Positions 9,357 through 17,859 of a DNA stretch of 64,000 nt are shown here, piece by piece. The notes below the pieces were generated by a model. It was not told the DNA's origin. It worked only from the letters and a program-made list of their open reading frames with translations, and did not search any database. The stretch lies in the NCBI GenBank assembly GCA_029961055.1, contig JASBVM010000009.1, forward strand, positions 1-64,000, read 5' to 3'. Every line of letters begins with the position of its first letter. Positions within the stretch are counted from its first letter, which is position 1. A program made the translations under genes and the position numbers. The stretch is from Bacillota bacterium. GTDB lineage: Bacteria; Bacillota; Sulfobacillia; JAIMAT01.

Positions 9357-9971
9357 TCAGCGCTCCTTACGCTTGGACCGGGGGATCAGGATGTCGTCGA
9401 TCAGGTGATACGCCTTGGCCTCGTCCGCCGACATGAAGTAGTCCTTCTCCGTGTCGGTGTTGATCTTCTCGATATCCTGACCCGTGTGGTAGGCCAGGAT
9501 ACGGTTGATCCGCTGGCGGTCCTTCATGATCTCCTCGGCGTAGATCTTGATGTCGGTGGCACGCCCCTGGAGGCCTCCGGTCCACGGCTGGTGGATCAGG
9601 ATCTTCGAGTTGGGCAGCGCGTAGCGCTTGCCGGGAGCGCCGCCGGCCAGGAGGACCGCCGCCATGCTCATGGCGACGCCGACGCAGATGGTGGAGACGT
9701 CGGGCTTGATGTACTGCATGGTGTCGTAGATCCCCAGCCCCGCGTCGACGGAGCCGCCCGGCGAGTTGATGTAGACGGAGACGTCGCGATCCGGATCCTC
9801 GGTCTCCAGGAAGAGCAGCTGGGCGATGACCAGGTTGGCGATGGTGTCGTCGATGGGCGTGCCGATGAAGATGATCCGGTCGCGCAGCAGGCGGGAGTAG
9901 ATGTCGTACGCCCGCTCGCCGCGGTTGGTCGTCTCGATCACCATGGGGACCAGCGCGTTGTAGCTCGTCAT
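9357..9971 (-). CDS. clpP: ATP-dependent Clp protease proteolytic subunit
   Basis: A 204-residue serine peptidase that forms the two-ring proteolytic barrel for ClpX. It shows YINSPGGSV, the nucleophile Ser in [15 protein letters not shown] (usually A-S-M, here preceded by Met), and the catalytic His in LIHQPWTGG, with Asp further on. Length is normal. The ATG at 9971 overlaps the stop of tig (ATGA), so clpP translation is coupled to that of trigger factor, and clpX follows. Between many relatives tig and clpP are separated, so the overlap is unusually tight. Confidence 0.98.
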   Translation of the reverse strand: MTSYNALVPMVIETTNRGERAYDIYSRLLRDRIIFIGTPIDDTIANLVIAQLLFLETEDPDRDVSVYINSPGGSVDAGLGIYDTMQYIKPDVSTICVGVAMSMAAVLLAGGAPGKRYALPNSKILIHQPWTGGLQGRATDIKIYAEEIMKDRQRINRILAYHTGQDIEKINTDTEKDYFMSADEAKAYHLIDDILIPRSKRKER

Positions 9972-11335
9972 CCCTCTCGGACCTCCTCCTGGCCTTGCTC
10001 GCTCCCGCTCTCCCGACCCGCCTCGCCGTCTCCATTCTCCACGTTCGCGAGGCCGATCTCCACCAGGCGGTCGACGGCCTGCCTCCTCGCCAGGGCGGCG
10101 GCCACGCCAACCCGGTTGGCAGGCTGGTTGAGCACCTTGCGCACCGAGCCGGCCTCCTCCCCGTATGCGGCGGCCATCGCCTCGATCTCCTCGTCGATCT
10201 CCGCGTCGGTGGGCTCGATGCCCTCCCGGCGCGCCACCTCGCTCAGGACCAGGTCCGCCTTCACGTCCTCCAGGGCCTGGGGCCGGAGCTCATCCTTCAG
10301 CTGTTCCAGCGTCCGGCCGCTCTGCGCCAGGAACTCCTCCAGGCTCAACCCCTGCCGGCCCAGCTGGCTGCGCAGGTCGTCCAGGCGGTGGCCCAGCTCA
10401 TGCTCCACCATGGAGTCGGGCACCTCCACCCGCGCCCCTTCCACGACCCGCGCCACCGCCTGCCGCTCCAGCTCGCGGCGCTGCTGCGCCTCCTTGAGCT
10501 GGCGCAGCCGCCGCTTCCGGATGGCGCGCAGCTCCTCCAGGGTCTCCGCCTCTTCCTCGACGGAGCGGGCGAAGTCGTCGTCCGGCTCCGGCAGCTGTTT
10601 CCGCTTCAGCTCGTGGAGCTTGACGGTGAAGGTCGCCTCCTTCCCCGCCAGGGAGGTCTGCGGGTAGTCGTCGGGGAACCGGACCGGGAAGCTCCTCTCC
10701 TCGCCGGGCCGCATCCCCTCGATGCCCGTCTCGATCTCCGGAAGAAGGGTCCCCGAGCCGAGCTCGACCATGTACCCCTGCGCGTCGCCGTTCGGGATGG
10801 GCTTCCCGTCCATCTCGCCGCGGAAGTCGATGGTGGCGAACATGCCCTTCTCCGCCGCGGCCTCGTCGGGAACGGCCACCAGCTCGGCGAACCGCTCCCG
10901 GAGCGACTGGAGGTCGGCCTCCACCTCTTCGTCGCTCACCTCCACCGGCTGCTGCTCCAGCTTGAGCTCCCGGTAGTCGCCCAGCTCCACCTCGGGGCGG
11001 ATGTCCACCGTCACCCGGAAGGTGAACGGCTCACCCTTCTTCATCGAAATGATGTCGACGTCCGGAGCGGCCACCGGCTCGAGCCCGTTCTCCTCGATGG
11101 CCTGGCTGTAAGCCTCGTTGACCAGCTCGTCCACGGCCTCGTCCCAGAGGGCCGCCTCACCCAGGTACCGCTCGAGAAGGCCTCGGGGCGCCCTCCCCTT
11201 GCGGAAGCCGGGGATGTTGACGCGGCGGACCAGCTTCCGGTAGGCGCGGTCGAGCGCCTGCTCGACGCGCGGCGGGTCCACCTCGATCTCCAGAACGGCA
11301 CGGCTTTTCTCCTTCTTCTCGAGCGTGCTGCGCAA
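9968..11335 (-). CDS. tig: Trigger factor (ribosome-associated chaperone)
   Basis: A 455-residue chaperone that binds the ribosomal exit tunnel and folds nascent chains. The N-terminal ribosome-binding domain has the signature [16 protein letters not shown]. The central FKBP-type prolyl isomerase domain spans about residues 165-245 ([13 protein letters not shown] through [16 protein letters not shown]). The helical C-terminal cradle covers about 255-425, followed by an acidic tail rich in Glu, Gly and Ser. The start is a TTG at 11335, set eight bases after a clear AGAGGAGG site. The open frame running further up into the tRNA genes has no such support. First gene of tig-clpP-clpX. Confidence 0.96.
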   Translation of the reverse strand: MRSTLEKKEKSRAVLEIEVDPPRVEQALDRAYRKLVRRVNIPGFRKGRAPRGLLERYLGEAALWDEAVDELVNEAYSQAIEENGLEPVAAPDVDIISMKKGEPFTFRVTVDIRPEVELGDYRELKLEQQPVEVSDEEVEADLQSLRERFAELVAVPDEAAAEKGMFATIDFRGEMDGKPIPNGDAQGYMVELGSGTLLPEIETGIEGMRPGEERSFPVRFPDDYPQTSLAGKEATFTVKLHELKRKQLPEPDDDFARSVEEEAETLEELRAIRKRRLRQLKEAQQRRELERQAVARVVEGARVEVPDSMVEHELGHRLDDLRSQLGRQGLSLEEFLAQSGRTLEQLKDELRPQALEDVKADLVLSEVARREGIEPTDAEIDEEIEAMAAAYGEEAGSVRKVLNQPANRVGVAAALARRQAVDRLVEIGLANVENGDGEAGRESGSEQGQEEVREG

Positions 11336-11438
11336 ACCGGCGGCCCTCCTCTCCGCGGGCGATCGCCCAGGTACGGCGGGAAACCGCGAAGCAGCCTCGC
11401 GCTTACCTTTTCGGCACCAGACCCCGCAGGCACGGCTC

Positions 11439-11447
11439 ATTATAGCA
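11439..11447 (-). promoter_or_regulatory. Extended -10 promoter of tig-clpP-clpX
   Basis: The minus strand reads TGCTATAAT, a perfect sigma-A -10 box with the TGn extension, about 105 nt before the tig start. No good -35 box is seen, which fits an extended -10 promoter. Confidence 0.6.
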
Positions 11448-11535
11448 TCGCTCCCCGCGGCCCTCTGGCCCCCGGGGCCCGCCCGCGCGCGGGCGCGGGA
11501 GCGTCCGGCCCCGGGGCGAGGCCGCCGCAGGAGCC

Positions 11536-11563
11536 GGCAGGGGCGGCGCCCGCCGCCCCTGCC
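11536..11563 (-). terminator. Hairpin terminating the tRNA operon
   Basis: A perfect 12-bp stem (11536-11547 with 11552-11563) with a 4-nt loop, about 24 nt after the 3' end of tRNA-Leu. No T run follows. Confidence 0.6.
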
Positions 11564-11586
11564 TTCACCGGGATGGAACAAGACCG

Positions 11587-11671
11587 TGGTGCGAGGAGAG
11601 GGATTCGAACCCTCACGCCTGCGGGCACGGGATCCTAAGTCCCGCGTGTCTGCCAGTTCCACCATCCTCGC
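11587..11671 (-). tRNA. tRNA-Leu (anticodon UAG)
   Basis: An 85-nt class II tRNA. The acceptor GCGAGGA pairs with TCCTCGC, and discriminator A and CCA are encoded. The anticodon loop CTTAGGA gives UAG. The variable arm is long, as expected for Leu, and the T loop is GGTTCGAATCC. Last of five tRNAs. Confidence 0.97.
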
Positions 11672-11678
11672 GGAGAGA

Positions 11679-11753
11679 TGGCTGGGGCGGCAGGATTCGA
11701 ACCTGCGAGTGGCGGTTCCAAAGACCGCTGCCTTACCGCTTGGCGACGCCCCA
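11679..11753 (-). tRNA. tRNA-Gln (anticodon UUG)
   Basis: A 75-nt tRNA with acceptor TGGGGCG/CGCCCCA, encoded CCA, anticodon loop CTTTGGA (UUG) and a T arm with GGTTCGAATCC. Separated by 7 nt from tRNA-Leu and 11 nt from tRNA-His. Confidence 0.97.
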
Positions 11754-11764
11754 ACCGGAAAACC

Positions 11765-11842
11765 TGGGGTGGCTGGTGGGACTCGAACCCACGGCCTCCA
11801 GGGCCACAACCTGGCGCTCTGACCACCTGAGCTACAGCCACC
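11765..11842 (-). tRNA. tRNA-His (anticodon GUG)
   Basis: The anticodon loop TTGTGGC gives GUG. The acceptor GTGGCTG/CAGCCAC carries the His identity elements: an extra 5' G (position -1, at 11842) opposite discriminator C. CCA is encoded. Confidence 0.97.
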
Positions 11843-11854
11843 GCGAAACCGCTC

Positions 11855-11930
11855 TGGCGCGCCCGGCAGGAGTCGAACCTGCAACCAGCGGCTTAGAAGG
11901 CCGACGCTCTGTCCATTGAGCTACGGGCGC
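11855..11930 (-). tRNA. tRNA-Arg (anticodon UCU)
   Basis: A 76-nt tRNA with acceptor GCGCCCG/CGGGCGC, discriminator G, encoded CCA and anticodon loop CTTCTAA (UCU, reads AGA/AGG). Confidence 0.97.
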
Positions 11931-11937
11931 CCACTCT

Positions 11938-12011
11938 TGGAGCGGGTGACGGGAGTCGAACCCGCGTACCCGGCTTGGAAGGCCGGTGCTCTACCGTTGA
12001 GCTACACCCGC
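11938..12011 (-). tRNA. tRNA-Gly (anticodon UCC)
   Basis: A 74-nt tRNA with acceptor GCGGGTG/CACCCGC, discriminator T, encoded CCA and anticodon loop CTTCCAA (UCC). First of the five-tRNA operon. Confidence 0.97.
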
Positions 12012-12034
12012 AGGAATCCCGCACGGGCAGCCCC

Positions 12035-12040
12035 ATTGTA
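12035..12040 (-). promoter_or_regulatory. Probable -10 box of the tRNA operon
   Basis: TACAAT on the minus strand, 24 nt before the 5' end of tRNA-Gly, with an AT-richer local context than the surroundings. A -35 box is not obvious. Confidence 0.4.
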
Positions 12041-12193
12041 CTTGGCCGGTCGCCCCGGCGCCACCGCGCGGGCAGGGACCCTGCCCCGCCAGCCTTCCTA
12101 TTGTGCCGCGCGTCACTGCGCCTGTCGAGCGGGCGCGCTAGCATACAAGGCGGCGGTGAGGACCGCTTCCACCCGCCGCGGGGAGGCGAGGTG

Positions 12194-12559
12194 ATGATCC
12201 GGGTGAAACGCGTCTACGAACCGGCCGAGGAGCGGGACGGGCTCCGCTTCCTGGTGGACAGGCTCTGGCCGCGCGGCCTCCGGCGCGAGGCGGCGCGGAT
12301 CGACCGGTGGCTGAAGGAAGTGGCTCCCTCCGACGGGCTGCGCCGCTGGTTCGCCCACGATCCCGCGCGCTGGGAGGAGTTCCAGCGCCGCTACGGCGCC
12401 GAGCTGGAGGCGCAGCCCGAGTCCTGGCGGCCGCTCGCGGAGGCGGCGCGTGCCGGCGACGTGACGCTGCTCTACTCTGCGCGCGACGAGGCGCACAACA
12501 ACGCGGTGGCGCTGAAGGCCTTCCTGGAGGCACGTCTCGGCTCCGGCGCCAGCCGGTGA
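12194..12559 (+). CDS. DUF488 family protein
   Basis: A 121-residue protein of the DUF488 family. Characteristic segments are MIRVKRVYEPAEERDGLRFL, VDRLWPRGLRRE and a C-terminal VTLLYSARDEAHNNAVAL. The family is widespread and has no firmly assigned function. The gene stands alone on the plus strand between a minus-strand tRNA operon and tRNA-Pro. The ATG at 12194 follows GGGGAGGCGAGGTG; the adjacent GTG at 12191 is an alternative. Confidence 0.9.
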   Translation: MIRVKRVYEPAEERDGLRFLVDRLWPRGLRREAARIDRWLKEVAPSDGLRRWFAHDPARWEEFQRRYGAELEAQPESWRPLAEAARAGDVTLLYSARDEAHNNAVALKAFLEARLGSGASR

Positions 12560-12646
12560 CGGGAACGAGGAGACGCGCCCGCGCTGGCTGCGGGGGGACG
12601 ATCGGAGGGTCGGACCGGCGAGAGCAGGCCGCTGGCGCAAAACGGA

Positions 12647-12723
12647 TGGTCGGAGCGGCCGGATTCGAACCGGCGACCTCCTGCGCCCAAGGCAGGCGCG
12701 CTGCCAAGCTGCGCCACGCTCCG
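12647..12723 (-). tRNA. tRNA-Pro (anticodon UGG)
   Basis: A 77-nt tRNA with acceptor CGGAGCG/CGCTCCG, discriminator A, encoded CCA and anticodon loop CTTGGGC (UGG). It lies 12 bp after the rdgB stop and may be co-transcribed with it. Confidence 0.97.
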
Positions 12724-12735
12724 CGAATCATAAGG

Positions 12736-13368
12736 CTAGCACCCGAGCAGCTGGCGTCGCAAGACGGGGACGAGCGCCCGCATGGCGGCGCCGCGGTGGC
12801 TGTAACGGTTCTTCTCCTCCCCCTCCAGCTCGGCGTAGGTCTTGCCCAACTCGGGCAAGAGGAAGAGGGGGTCGTAGCCGAATCCGTTCTCGCCCCGCGG
12901 CGCCTCCAGGATCCGCCCGCGGGTCTCCGCGGTGGCCACCCACTCGCGCCCGTCGGGCGCCACCAGCGCCAGCGCCGCGTGGAAGGTGGCGCCCCGCGCC
13001 CCGGGCGGGACGCCCTCCATCTCGCGCAGGAGCTTGGCGTTGTTCTCGGCGGGCGTCGCCTCCGGACCCGCCCAGCGGGCGGAGTGGACGCCGGGCCGGC
13101 CGCCCAGCGCGTCGACGGCCACGCCCGAATCGTCGGCCAGCGCCCAGGCGCCGCTGGCGCGGGCGGCGGCGCGCGCCTTGATCAGCGCGTTCTCCGCGTA
13201 GGTGGAGCCGTCTTCCTCGGGCAGGGCGTGACCGGGCAGGTCGCGCAGCGTCATCAGCTCGATCCGCTCCGTCTCCACGCCCAGCGAGGCCATCAGCGCC
13301 ACCAGCTCCCCCACCTTGCCCGGGTTGTGCGTGGCCAGCACCAGGCGCGGGCGGGCGCCTTGCTGCAA
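12736..13368 (-). CDS. rdgB: Non-canonical purine NTP pyrophosphatase (RdgB/HAM1)
   Basis: A 210-residue house-cleaning enzyme that hydrolyses (d)ITP and XTP to monophosphates and pyrophosphate. Family marks are LVLATHNPGKVGEL at the N-terminus, DGSTYAENALIKA, ALADDSGVAVDALGG, HSARWAG, GENGFGYDPLF and the end SHRGAAMRAL. Length is normal. The start is a TTG at 13368 behind AAGGAGG with a nine-base gap. It lies downstream of ssrA on the same strand and upstream of tRNA-Pro. Confidence 0.95.
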   Translation of the reverse strand: MQQGARPRLVLATHNPGKVGELVALMASLGVETERIELMTLRDLPGHALPEEDGSTYAENALIKARAAARASGAWALADDSGVAVDALGGRPGVHSARWAGPEATPAENNAKLLREMEGVPPGARGATFHAALALVAPDGREWVATAETRGRILEAPRGENGFGYDPLFLLPELGKTYAELEGEEKNRYSHRGAAMRALVPVLRRQLLGC

Positions 13369-13392
13369 GGGACTCCGCCTCCTTCATGCGAT

Positions 13393-13443
13393 CCGGCGGC
13401 GGCCGCCGCCGGCTACAGGAACGGCGCCGGTCGACCCGGCGCC
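13393..13443 (-). terminator. Paired hairpins between ssrA and rdgB
   Basis: Two perfect inverted repeats: arms 13423-13430 with 13436-13443 (8 bp, 5-nt loop), and a 20-bp palindrome 13393-13412. They lie just after the 3' end of tmRNA and before the rdgB start, so they likely end or process the tmRNA transcript. Confidence 0.45.
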
Positions 13444-13454
13444 GGCGAGAAATC

Positions 13455-13807
13455 TGGTGGAGGTGCGGGGGAGCTGCCCCCCCGGTCCGTGAACGGGCCC
13501 ACAGGGATTCTACGAGCGTAGCCCTCGTACGGAATCTCGCCGGCGCCGCGCCCGAGGGCGGGCTCGGCGGCGGCCACCCCGCCGGGGTCTCGTCGCCGCC
13601 CCCGCGGGGAGGGGGACGGTGACCAGCCTGCTAGGTGACGTCAGCCGGCGACCGCAGGCGGGTCAGCCGTTGACGTGGCGTGCTGCGTTAAGCCGCCAGT
13701 GCGTACTCTTCGTCGGCACCTAATGGGTGCGTTCCGCGGTTTCACGAGGCGCGGTGCTCGGCTCGCTGCTCCTGCCAGCCCGGCTCACGTCGAGCCTGCT
13801 CACCCCC
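13455..13807 (-). ncRNA. ssrA: Transfer-messenger RNA (tmRNA)
   Basis: About 353 nt. The 5' end GGGGGTG pairs with the 3' end CACCTCC, followed by discriminator A and encoded CCA. The 5' part has the D-arm-like GGCTCGACG near the usual tmRNA place. The tag frame runs 13717 to 13688: TTAGGT, then codons for Ala-Asp-Glu-Glu-Tyr-Ala-Leu-Ala-Ala and a TAA stop, the hallmark of SsrA tags recognised by ClpXP. It begins 34 nt after the smpB stop. Odd point: the T arm reads CGGGGG, a loop GGCAGCT, then CCCCCG, without the usual TTC of a T loop. It rescues stalled ribosomes together with SmpB. Confidence 0.93.
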
Positions 13808-13841
13808 GTACATGTTCCAGGGCGTCCGTTTCCGGCGAACC

Positions 13842-14294
13842 TCACCGCTGGCGCAACGCCCGCTCGATCCGGCGCCGCGCGTCGCGCTCGGCGATCGCCC
13901 GCCGCTTATCATATTGCTTCTTCCCGCGGACCAGCGCCAGCTCCACCTTGGCCCGTCCCCGCTTGATATAGAGGTTGAGCGGGACCAGGGTGAAGCCTTG
14001 CTGGCGGACTCGCCCGTATAGCCGGTCGATCTCGCGCCGGTGGAGGAGGAGCTTCCTGGGACGGAGCGGATCGTGGTTGAACCGGCTTCCCTGCTCGTAA
14101 GGGGCGATGTGCATGCCGTAGAGGAAGGCCTCGCCGTTCCGGATCATGGCGTGGCTGTCGCGCAGGTTGACGTGTCCGGCGCGGATCGACTTGATCTCCG
14201 TGCCGGTGAGGACCAGGCCGGCCTCGACCGTCTCCTCGACGAAGTAGTCGTGCCGGGCCTTCCGGTTCTCCGCCACCTGCCGGTCCCCCCGCAT
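13842..14294 (-). CDS. smpB: SsrA-binding protein SmpB
   Basis: A 150-residue RNA-binding protein needed for tmRNA trans-translation. Family segments: [61 protein letters not shown] and a basic C-terminal helix [17 protein letters not shown] that reaches into the empty mRNA channel. The ATG at 14294 follows GGGGGTGAAGG. The tmRNA gene follows by 34 bp on the same strand, so protein and RNA partners are probably co-expressed. Confidence 0.98.
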   Translation of the reverse strand: MRGDRQVAENRKARHDYFVEETVEAGLVLTGTEIKSIRAGHVNLRDSHAMIRNGEAFLYGMHIAPYEQGSRFNHDPLRPRKLLLHRREIDRLYGRVRQQGFTLVPLNLYIKRGRAKVELALVRGKKQYDKRRAIAERDARRRIERALRQR

Positions 14295-14370
14295 CCGCCT
14301 TCACCCCCTCCTCGTCCAGCATACCGCCGGCGGCCGCCAACCGCCGGCCGCCGTCTCTCGCGGGATCCGC

Positions 14371-15006
14371 TCAGAGCCAGCGGCGGAGCTCCCGCTCGAC
14401 CTCGTCGGCCCCGTGCCCGCCTCCGGGAGAACCGGCCTCGCTGCCGGTCCTCCCGTTCGGCGCGGCCACCGGCTCCGCTGCTCTCCCGCCGCCACCACCG
14501 GCCGCGCCGCCCCCCTCCGGGGACGGCCACCGAAGTCGGCTGCGCAGCCAGAAGGCCAGCGCCGCCCCGCCCCCCAGCAGCGCCACCAGCGGCAGGAGCC
14601 AGATGGCCAGGAAGGGTCCCTGGCGCGGCGGCTCGTTCAAGATCCAGATGCCGAAGTTGCGCACATAGTAGTCGAGGATCTGCTGGCGCGTCTTCCCCTC
14701 GGCCAGCATCTGCCGGATTTCGGCGCGCATCTGCGCCGATTCGGCCGTCTGCGACTCGGCCACCGATTCGCCGTTGCAGACCGGGCAGCGGAGCAGCTGC
14801 TCGATCGCCTGCGCCTCCCGCTCCAGCTCGGCGGGATCGCGCCCGGCCGCCGAAGACTGGCCCGAGGGCGCCGTGGCCGTCGTCGCCGCCAGCGCCGGCG
14901 GGGCCGGCACCATGCCGGCTCCCCCCCGCACAGGGAGGGCCGCCAGCAGGGCCAGGAGTATGGCCGGCAACCAGGTCCGCCGCGCTCGCGCGGCCGCGGA
15001 CCGCAT
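14371..15006 (-). CDS. ccmH: CcmH/NrfF-type cytochrome c maturation protein
   Basis: A 211-residue membrane-anchored protein. A signal or anchor segment is followed by a CcmH domain at about 60-125 with the redox motif LLRCPVCNGESVAESQ (C-x-x-C), EIRQMLAEGKTRQQILDYYV and FGIWILNEPP. One transmembrane helix (about 130-155) and a low-complexity Gly/Ala/Glu tail follow. CcmH of System I keeps the haem-binding Cys pair of apocytochrome c reduced. No other ccm gene is in the window. The start is taken at ATG 15006, which has GAGGA five bases upstream; ATG 15018 is the alternative. Confidence 0.85.
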   Translation of the reverse strand: MRSAAARARRTWLPAILLALLAALPVRGGAGMVPAPPALAATTATAPSGQSSAAGRDPAELEREAQAIEQLLRCPVCNGESVAESQTAESAQMRAEIRQMLAEGKTRQQILDYYVRNFGIWILNEPPRQGPFLAIWLLPLVALLGGGAALAFWLRSRLRWPSPEGGGAAGGGGGRAAEPVAAPNGRTGSEAGSPGGGHGADEVERELRRWL

Positions 15007-15026
15007 CCTTTTCCTCATGCAAAGCC

Positions 15027-15032
15027 ATTATA
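15027..15032 (-). promoter_or_regulatory. TATAAT box before ccmH
   Basis: A perfect TATAAT on the minus strand 21-26 nt before the ccmH ATG at 15006. It directly follows a hairpin, so it could instead be the T-rich tail of a terminator. Confidence 0.35.
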
Positions 15033-15033
15033 A

Positions 15034-15066
15034 GGCGGAAGGATCCGCGCCACGGATCCTTCCGCC
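15034..15066 (-). terminator. Hairpin after the spore protein gene
   Basis: A perfect 14-bp stem (15034-15047 with 15053-15066), 5-nt loop, followed on the minus strand by TTATAATGG. It lies 70 bp after the small acid-soluble spore protein stop and probably ends that transcript. Confidence 0.6.
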
Positions 15067-15135
15067 AACGCCACAGGACAGGCTGGTCACGCGCTCAGGC
15101 GATCCGCGGTACGCCGGCGCCGCCGGGCGGCCGGC

Positions 15136-15369
15136 TTACCGCGTGGTGGTGCCCGGGTACTGGCTGGAGAGGTTCTGCTCCGCCAGCTGGATCATGCGCC
15201 GCACCATGTTGCCGCCGACCGCACCGCACTGGCGGGCGGGGAGGTCGCCCCAGTAACCGCTCTGGGGCGGGTTGACGCCGATCTCCGAGGCGACCTCGTA
15301 CTTGAACTGGTCCAGGGCGCGCGCAGCCTCCTTGACGAGGGCGCGGTTGGACTGCTGGCCTCGTGCCAT
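15136..15369 (-). CDS. Alpha/beta-type small acid-soluble spore protein
   Basis: A 77-residue DNA-binding spore coat-of-DNA protein. The conserved halves are ALDQFKYEVASEIGV, which includes the region cut by the germination protease, and CGAVGGNMVRRMIQLAEQNL. It binds DNA in the forespore core and protects it against UV and heat. The ATG at 15369 follows GGGAGGTGA. It lies between rnr and ccmH as its own unit with a hairpin behind it. It would normally be expressed under forespore sigma G, but I did not identify that promoter. It is the clearest sign that this organism sporulates. Confidence 0.93.
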   Translation of the reverse strand: MARGQQSNRALVKEAARALDQFKYEVASEIGVNPPQSGYWGDLPARQCGAVGGNMVRRMIQLAEQNLSSQYPGTTTR

Positions 15370-15461
15370 CGCTTCTCACCTCCCGTCCATCCGAAGTCAG
15401 TCGCTAGTCTCGTCGCTGACCCGGGGACGGATACTGAGAAGAGAGGCCAAGGCGTGGCGTG

Positions 15462-17849
15462 CTAATTGCGGTTCGGATCTGCCTTGCCTGGTTTTCGTCG
15501 CCGCCTGGCCGCCGTCTTGGCGCGCTGGCTCGCCGGCCGGCCGCCGCCCCTCGCCGCCTCCGGACCGCCACCCTTCGCCGCTTCGGGGCTGTCGCCCCTG
15601 GCGACCCTGGCGGCGCCGCGCTCGCGCGGCGCGCTGCCGGCAGCCCGGTTCCGCCGACCCCGGCGGGCGGTGGCAGGCGCTTCCTCCCGCGCCTCGTCGG
15701 CCAGGAGGAGGTCCATGCGCCGCTCGACCCGGTGGACGGCGGCGACGCGGACACGGACCGGGTCACCCAGGCGGAAGATGCGGCCGGTCCGCTCGCCCAC
15801 CAGCTGGAGCGCGTCGGGGTCGTACTGGTAGTAGTCGTCGGTGATGGTGGAGACGTGGACCAGCCCTTCCGCCAGATTGGTCAGCTGGACAAAGATGCCG
15901 AACGAGGTGACGCCGCTGATCCAGCCGTCGAAGAGCTCGCCCACCCGGCCCTCCATCACCTCCATCATCTTGGCCTCCACCGACTCGCGTTCGGCCTCGT
16001 CCGCCTCCCGCTCCGTCTCCGAACAGTGGGCGGCCAAGTCGGGCAGGAGGCGGCGCCACTCCGCCTCCTGCCTGGGCGGTATGCCCTCGGAGCTGAGGGC
16101 GGCATGGATCACCCGGTGGACGAAGAGGTCCGGGTAGCGCCGGATGGGCGAGGTGAAGTGGCAGTAGTTGCGCGTGGCCAGCGCGTAGTGGCCCAGGTTC
16201 TCCGGCGAGTAGCGGGCACGGGCCATGGAGCGGAGGACCAGGCTGTGGATCAGCCGTTCGCCCGGCCGGCCGCGCACCTGTTCCACCACCCGCTGGAGCT
16301 CCTTGGGATGCGGTTCGGCGGCCGAGCGCCAGGCGATCCCCAGCGGTGCCAGCGCCGCGCGCAGCTGCTCGATCCGCTCCGCCGAGGGCCGCTCGTGGAC
16401 CCGGTAGAGGAAGGGGACCCGGCGCCAGAAGAACTCCTCGGCCACCACCTCGTTGGCGGCGAGCATGAACTCCTCGATCAGGCGGTGCGCTTCGTTCCGT
16501 TCCGCCACCACGATGTCGGTGGCCCGCCCGCTCTGGTCGAGGAGCGCCTTGGCCTCGGGCAGGTCGAGGTCGATGGCCCCCCGTTCCATCCGCCGCGCCC
16601 TCAGCTGGTCCGCCAGCTGCCGCATCTCCAGGAGCATCTTCGCGACCGGCTCACCCAGCTCGCGGCGGACCTCCTCGTCGCCCTGGAAGAGCGTCCAGAC
16701 CTGGGTGTAGGTGAGCCGGGCGGAGGAGCGGATGACGCTGGGCGTGATGGTGTGGTCCACGCGTTCGCCGCGGCTGTCGAAGTCGATGAAGACGCTGAGC
16801 GTCAGCCGCTCTTCCCCGGGGTTGAGGCTGGCGATGCCGTTGGAGAGCTCCGGCGGAAGCATGGGCAGCACGCGGTCGACCAGGTAGACGCTGGTGCCGC
16901 GGCGACGCGCCTCCGCGTCCAGCGCCGTCCCCTCGCGGACGTAGTGGCTCACGTCGGCGATATGGACGCCCAGCCGCCAGCGGGCTCCTCCCTGACCGGG
17001 CTCCAGGGAGATGGCGTCGTCGATGTCGCGCGTGTCCTCGCTGTCGATGGTGACCACCGTCTGGCGGCGGAGGTCCTTCCTGCCGCGACGCTCGCCGGGG
17101 CGGACCGTCTGCGGGACGGCCGCCGCCTCCTCCCGGACCTCGGCGGGGAAGTCGGCGCTCAGCCCGTGGGCGGTCAGGATGGAGAGGACGTCGACCCCGG
17201 GCGCCTCGGCGCGGCCGAGCCGCTGGAGCACGCGGCCCACCGCGCCCTGCCGGCCTTCGGGCCAGCGCTCGATCCGGACAACCACCTTCTCCCCGCTCTG
17301 GGCTCCGGCCAGGGCGCTGCCGGGGACGAAGACCGAGGGGAGACGCCGGTCGTCGGGACGCACCAGCGCGTAGTCGCCCTGGCTGTCCAGGAGGCCGACG
17401 ATGGTCGGATGGGCCCGCTCCAGCACCCGGATGACGCGTCCCGTCCGCCGCCCGCCCCGCTCCACGCCCAGGATGCGCGCGATCACCAGGTCGCCGTGGA
17501 CGGCGCCGTCCATGTCGTCGGGGGCGATGTAGACGTCCTGCTCGTCGCGGTCGGCGCTGAGGACGAAACCGTACCCCTTCTCGTGCGCCTCGAAGCGGCC
17601 GACCACCAGGTTCATCCGCGCCGGGACGCCCAGGCGGTTCCCGCGGGTGCGGACGATGGCGCCCCGCGCCTCCATCTCCAGGAGGAGCTGGCGCACCGCC
17701 TCCGTGGCGCCGCGCGGGACGTGGAGCGCCCGCATCAGCTCCTCCTCGGTCAGCGGGCGGTAGGCCTCCTCGCTCATGAAGGCGAGAATCCGCTGCTCGC
17801 GCTCGGCGTTGCCGGGGTCCGACGGCTCGCGGCGACTCACGCCCCGCAC
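15462..17849 (-). CDS. rnr: Ribonuclease R
   Basis: A 795-residue 3'-5' exoribonuclease of the RNB family. In order: an N-terminal winged-helix region (to about 75), cold-shock domains (about 80-225), the RNB catalytic domain with DSEDTRDIDDAIS and the conserved block NYCHFTSPIRRYPDLFVHR, an S1 domain (about 625-715) and a Lys/Arg/Gly-rich tail. It degrades structured RNA and helps trans-translation quality control, fitting the nearby smpB-ssrA. The start is taken as GTG at 17849, seven bases after AGGAG. A TTG at 17873 overlaps secG and has no site. Confidence 0.96.
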   Translation of the reverse strand: MRGVSRREPSDPGNAEREQRILAFMSEEAYRPLTEEELMRALHVPRGATEAVRQLLLEMEARGAIVRTRGNRLGVPARMNLVVGRFEAHEKGYGFVLSADRDEQDVYIAPDDMDGAVHGDLVIARILGVERGGRRTGRVIRVLERAHPTIVGLLDSQGDYALVRPDDRRLPSVFVPGSALAGAQSGEKVVVRIERWPEGRQGAVGRVLQRLGRAEAPGVDVLSILTAHGLSADFPAEVREEAAAVPQTVRPGERRGRKDLRRQTVVTIDSEDTRDIDDAISLEPGQGGARWRLGVHIADVSHYVREGTALDAEARRRGTSVYLVDRVLPMLPPELSNGIASLNPGEERLTLSVFIDFDSRGERVDHTITPSVIRSSARLTYTQVWTLFQGDEEVRRELGEPVAKMLLEMRQLADQLRARRMERGAIDLDLPEAKALLDQSGRATDIVVAERNEAHRLIEEFMLAANEVVAEEFFWRRVPFLYRVHERPSAERIEQLRAALAPLGIAWRSAAEPHPKELQRVVEQVRGRPGERLIHSLVLRSMARARYSPENLGHYALATRNYCHFTSPIRRYPDLFVHRVIHAALSSEGIPPRQEAEWRRLLPDLAAHCSETEREADEAERESVEAKMMEVMEGRVGELFDGWISGVTSFGIFVQLTNLAEGLVHVSTITDDYYQYDPDALQLVGERTGRIFRLGDPVRVRVAAVHRVERRMDLLLADEAREEAPATARRGRRNRAAGSAPRERGAARVARGDSPEAAKGGGPEAARGGGRPASQRAKTAARRRRKPGKADPNRN

Positions 17850-17859
17850 CCCGGTGCTC

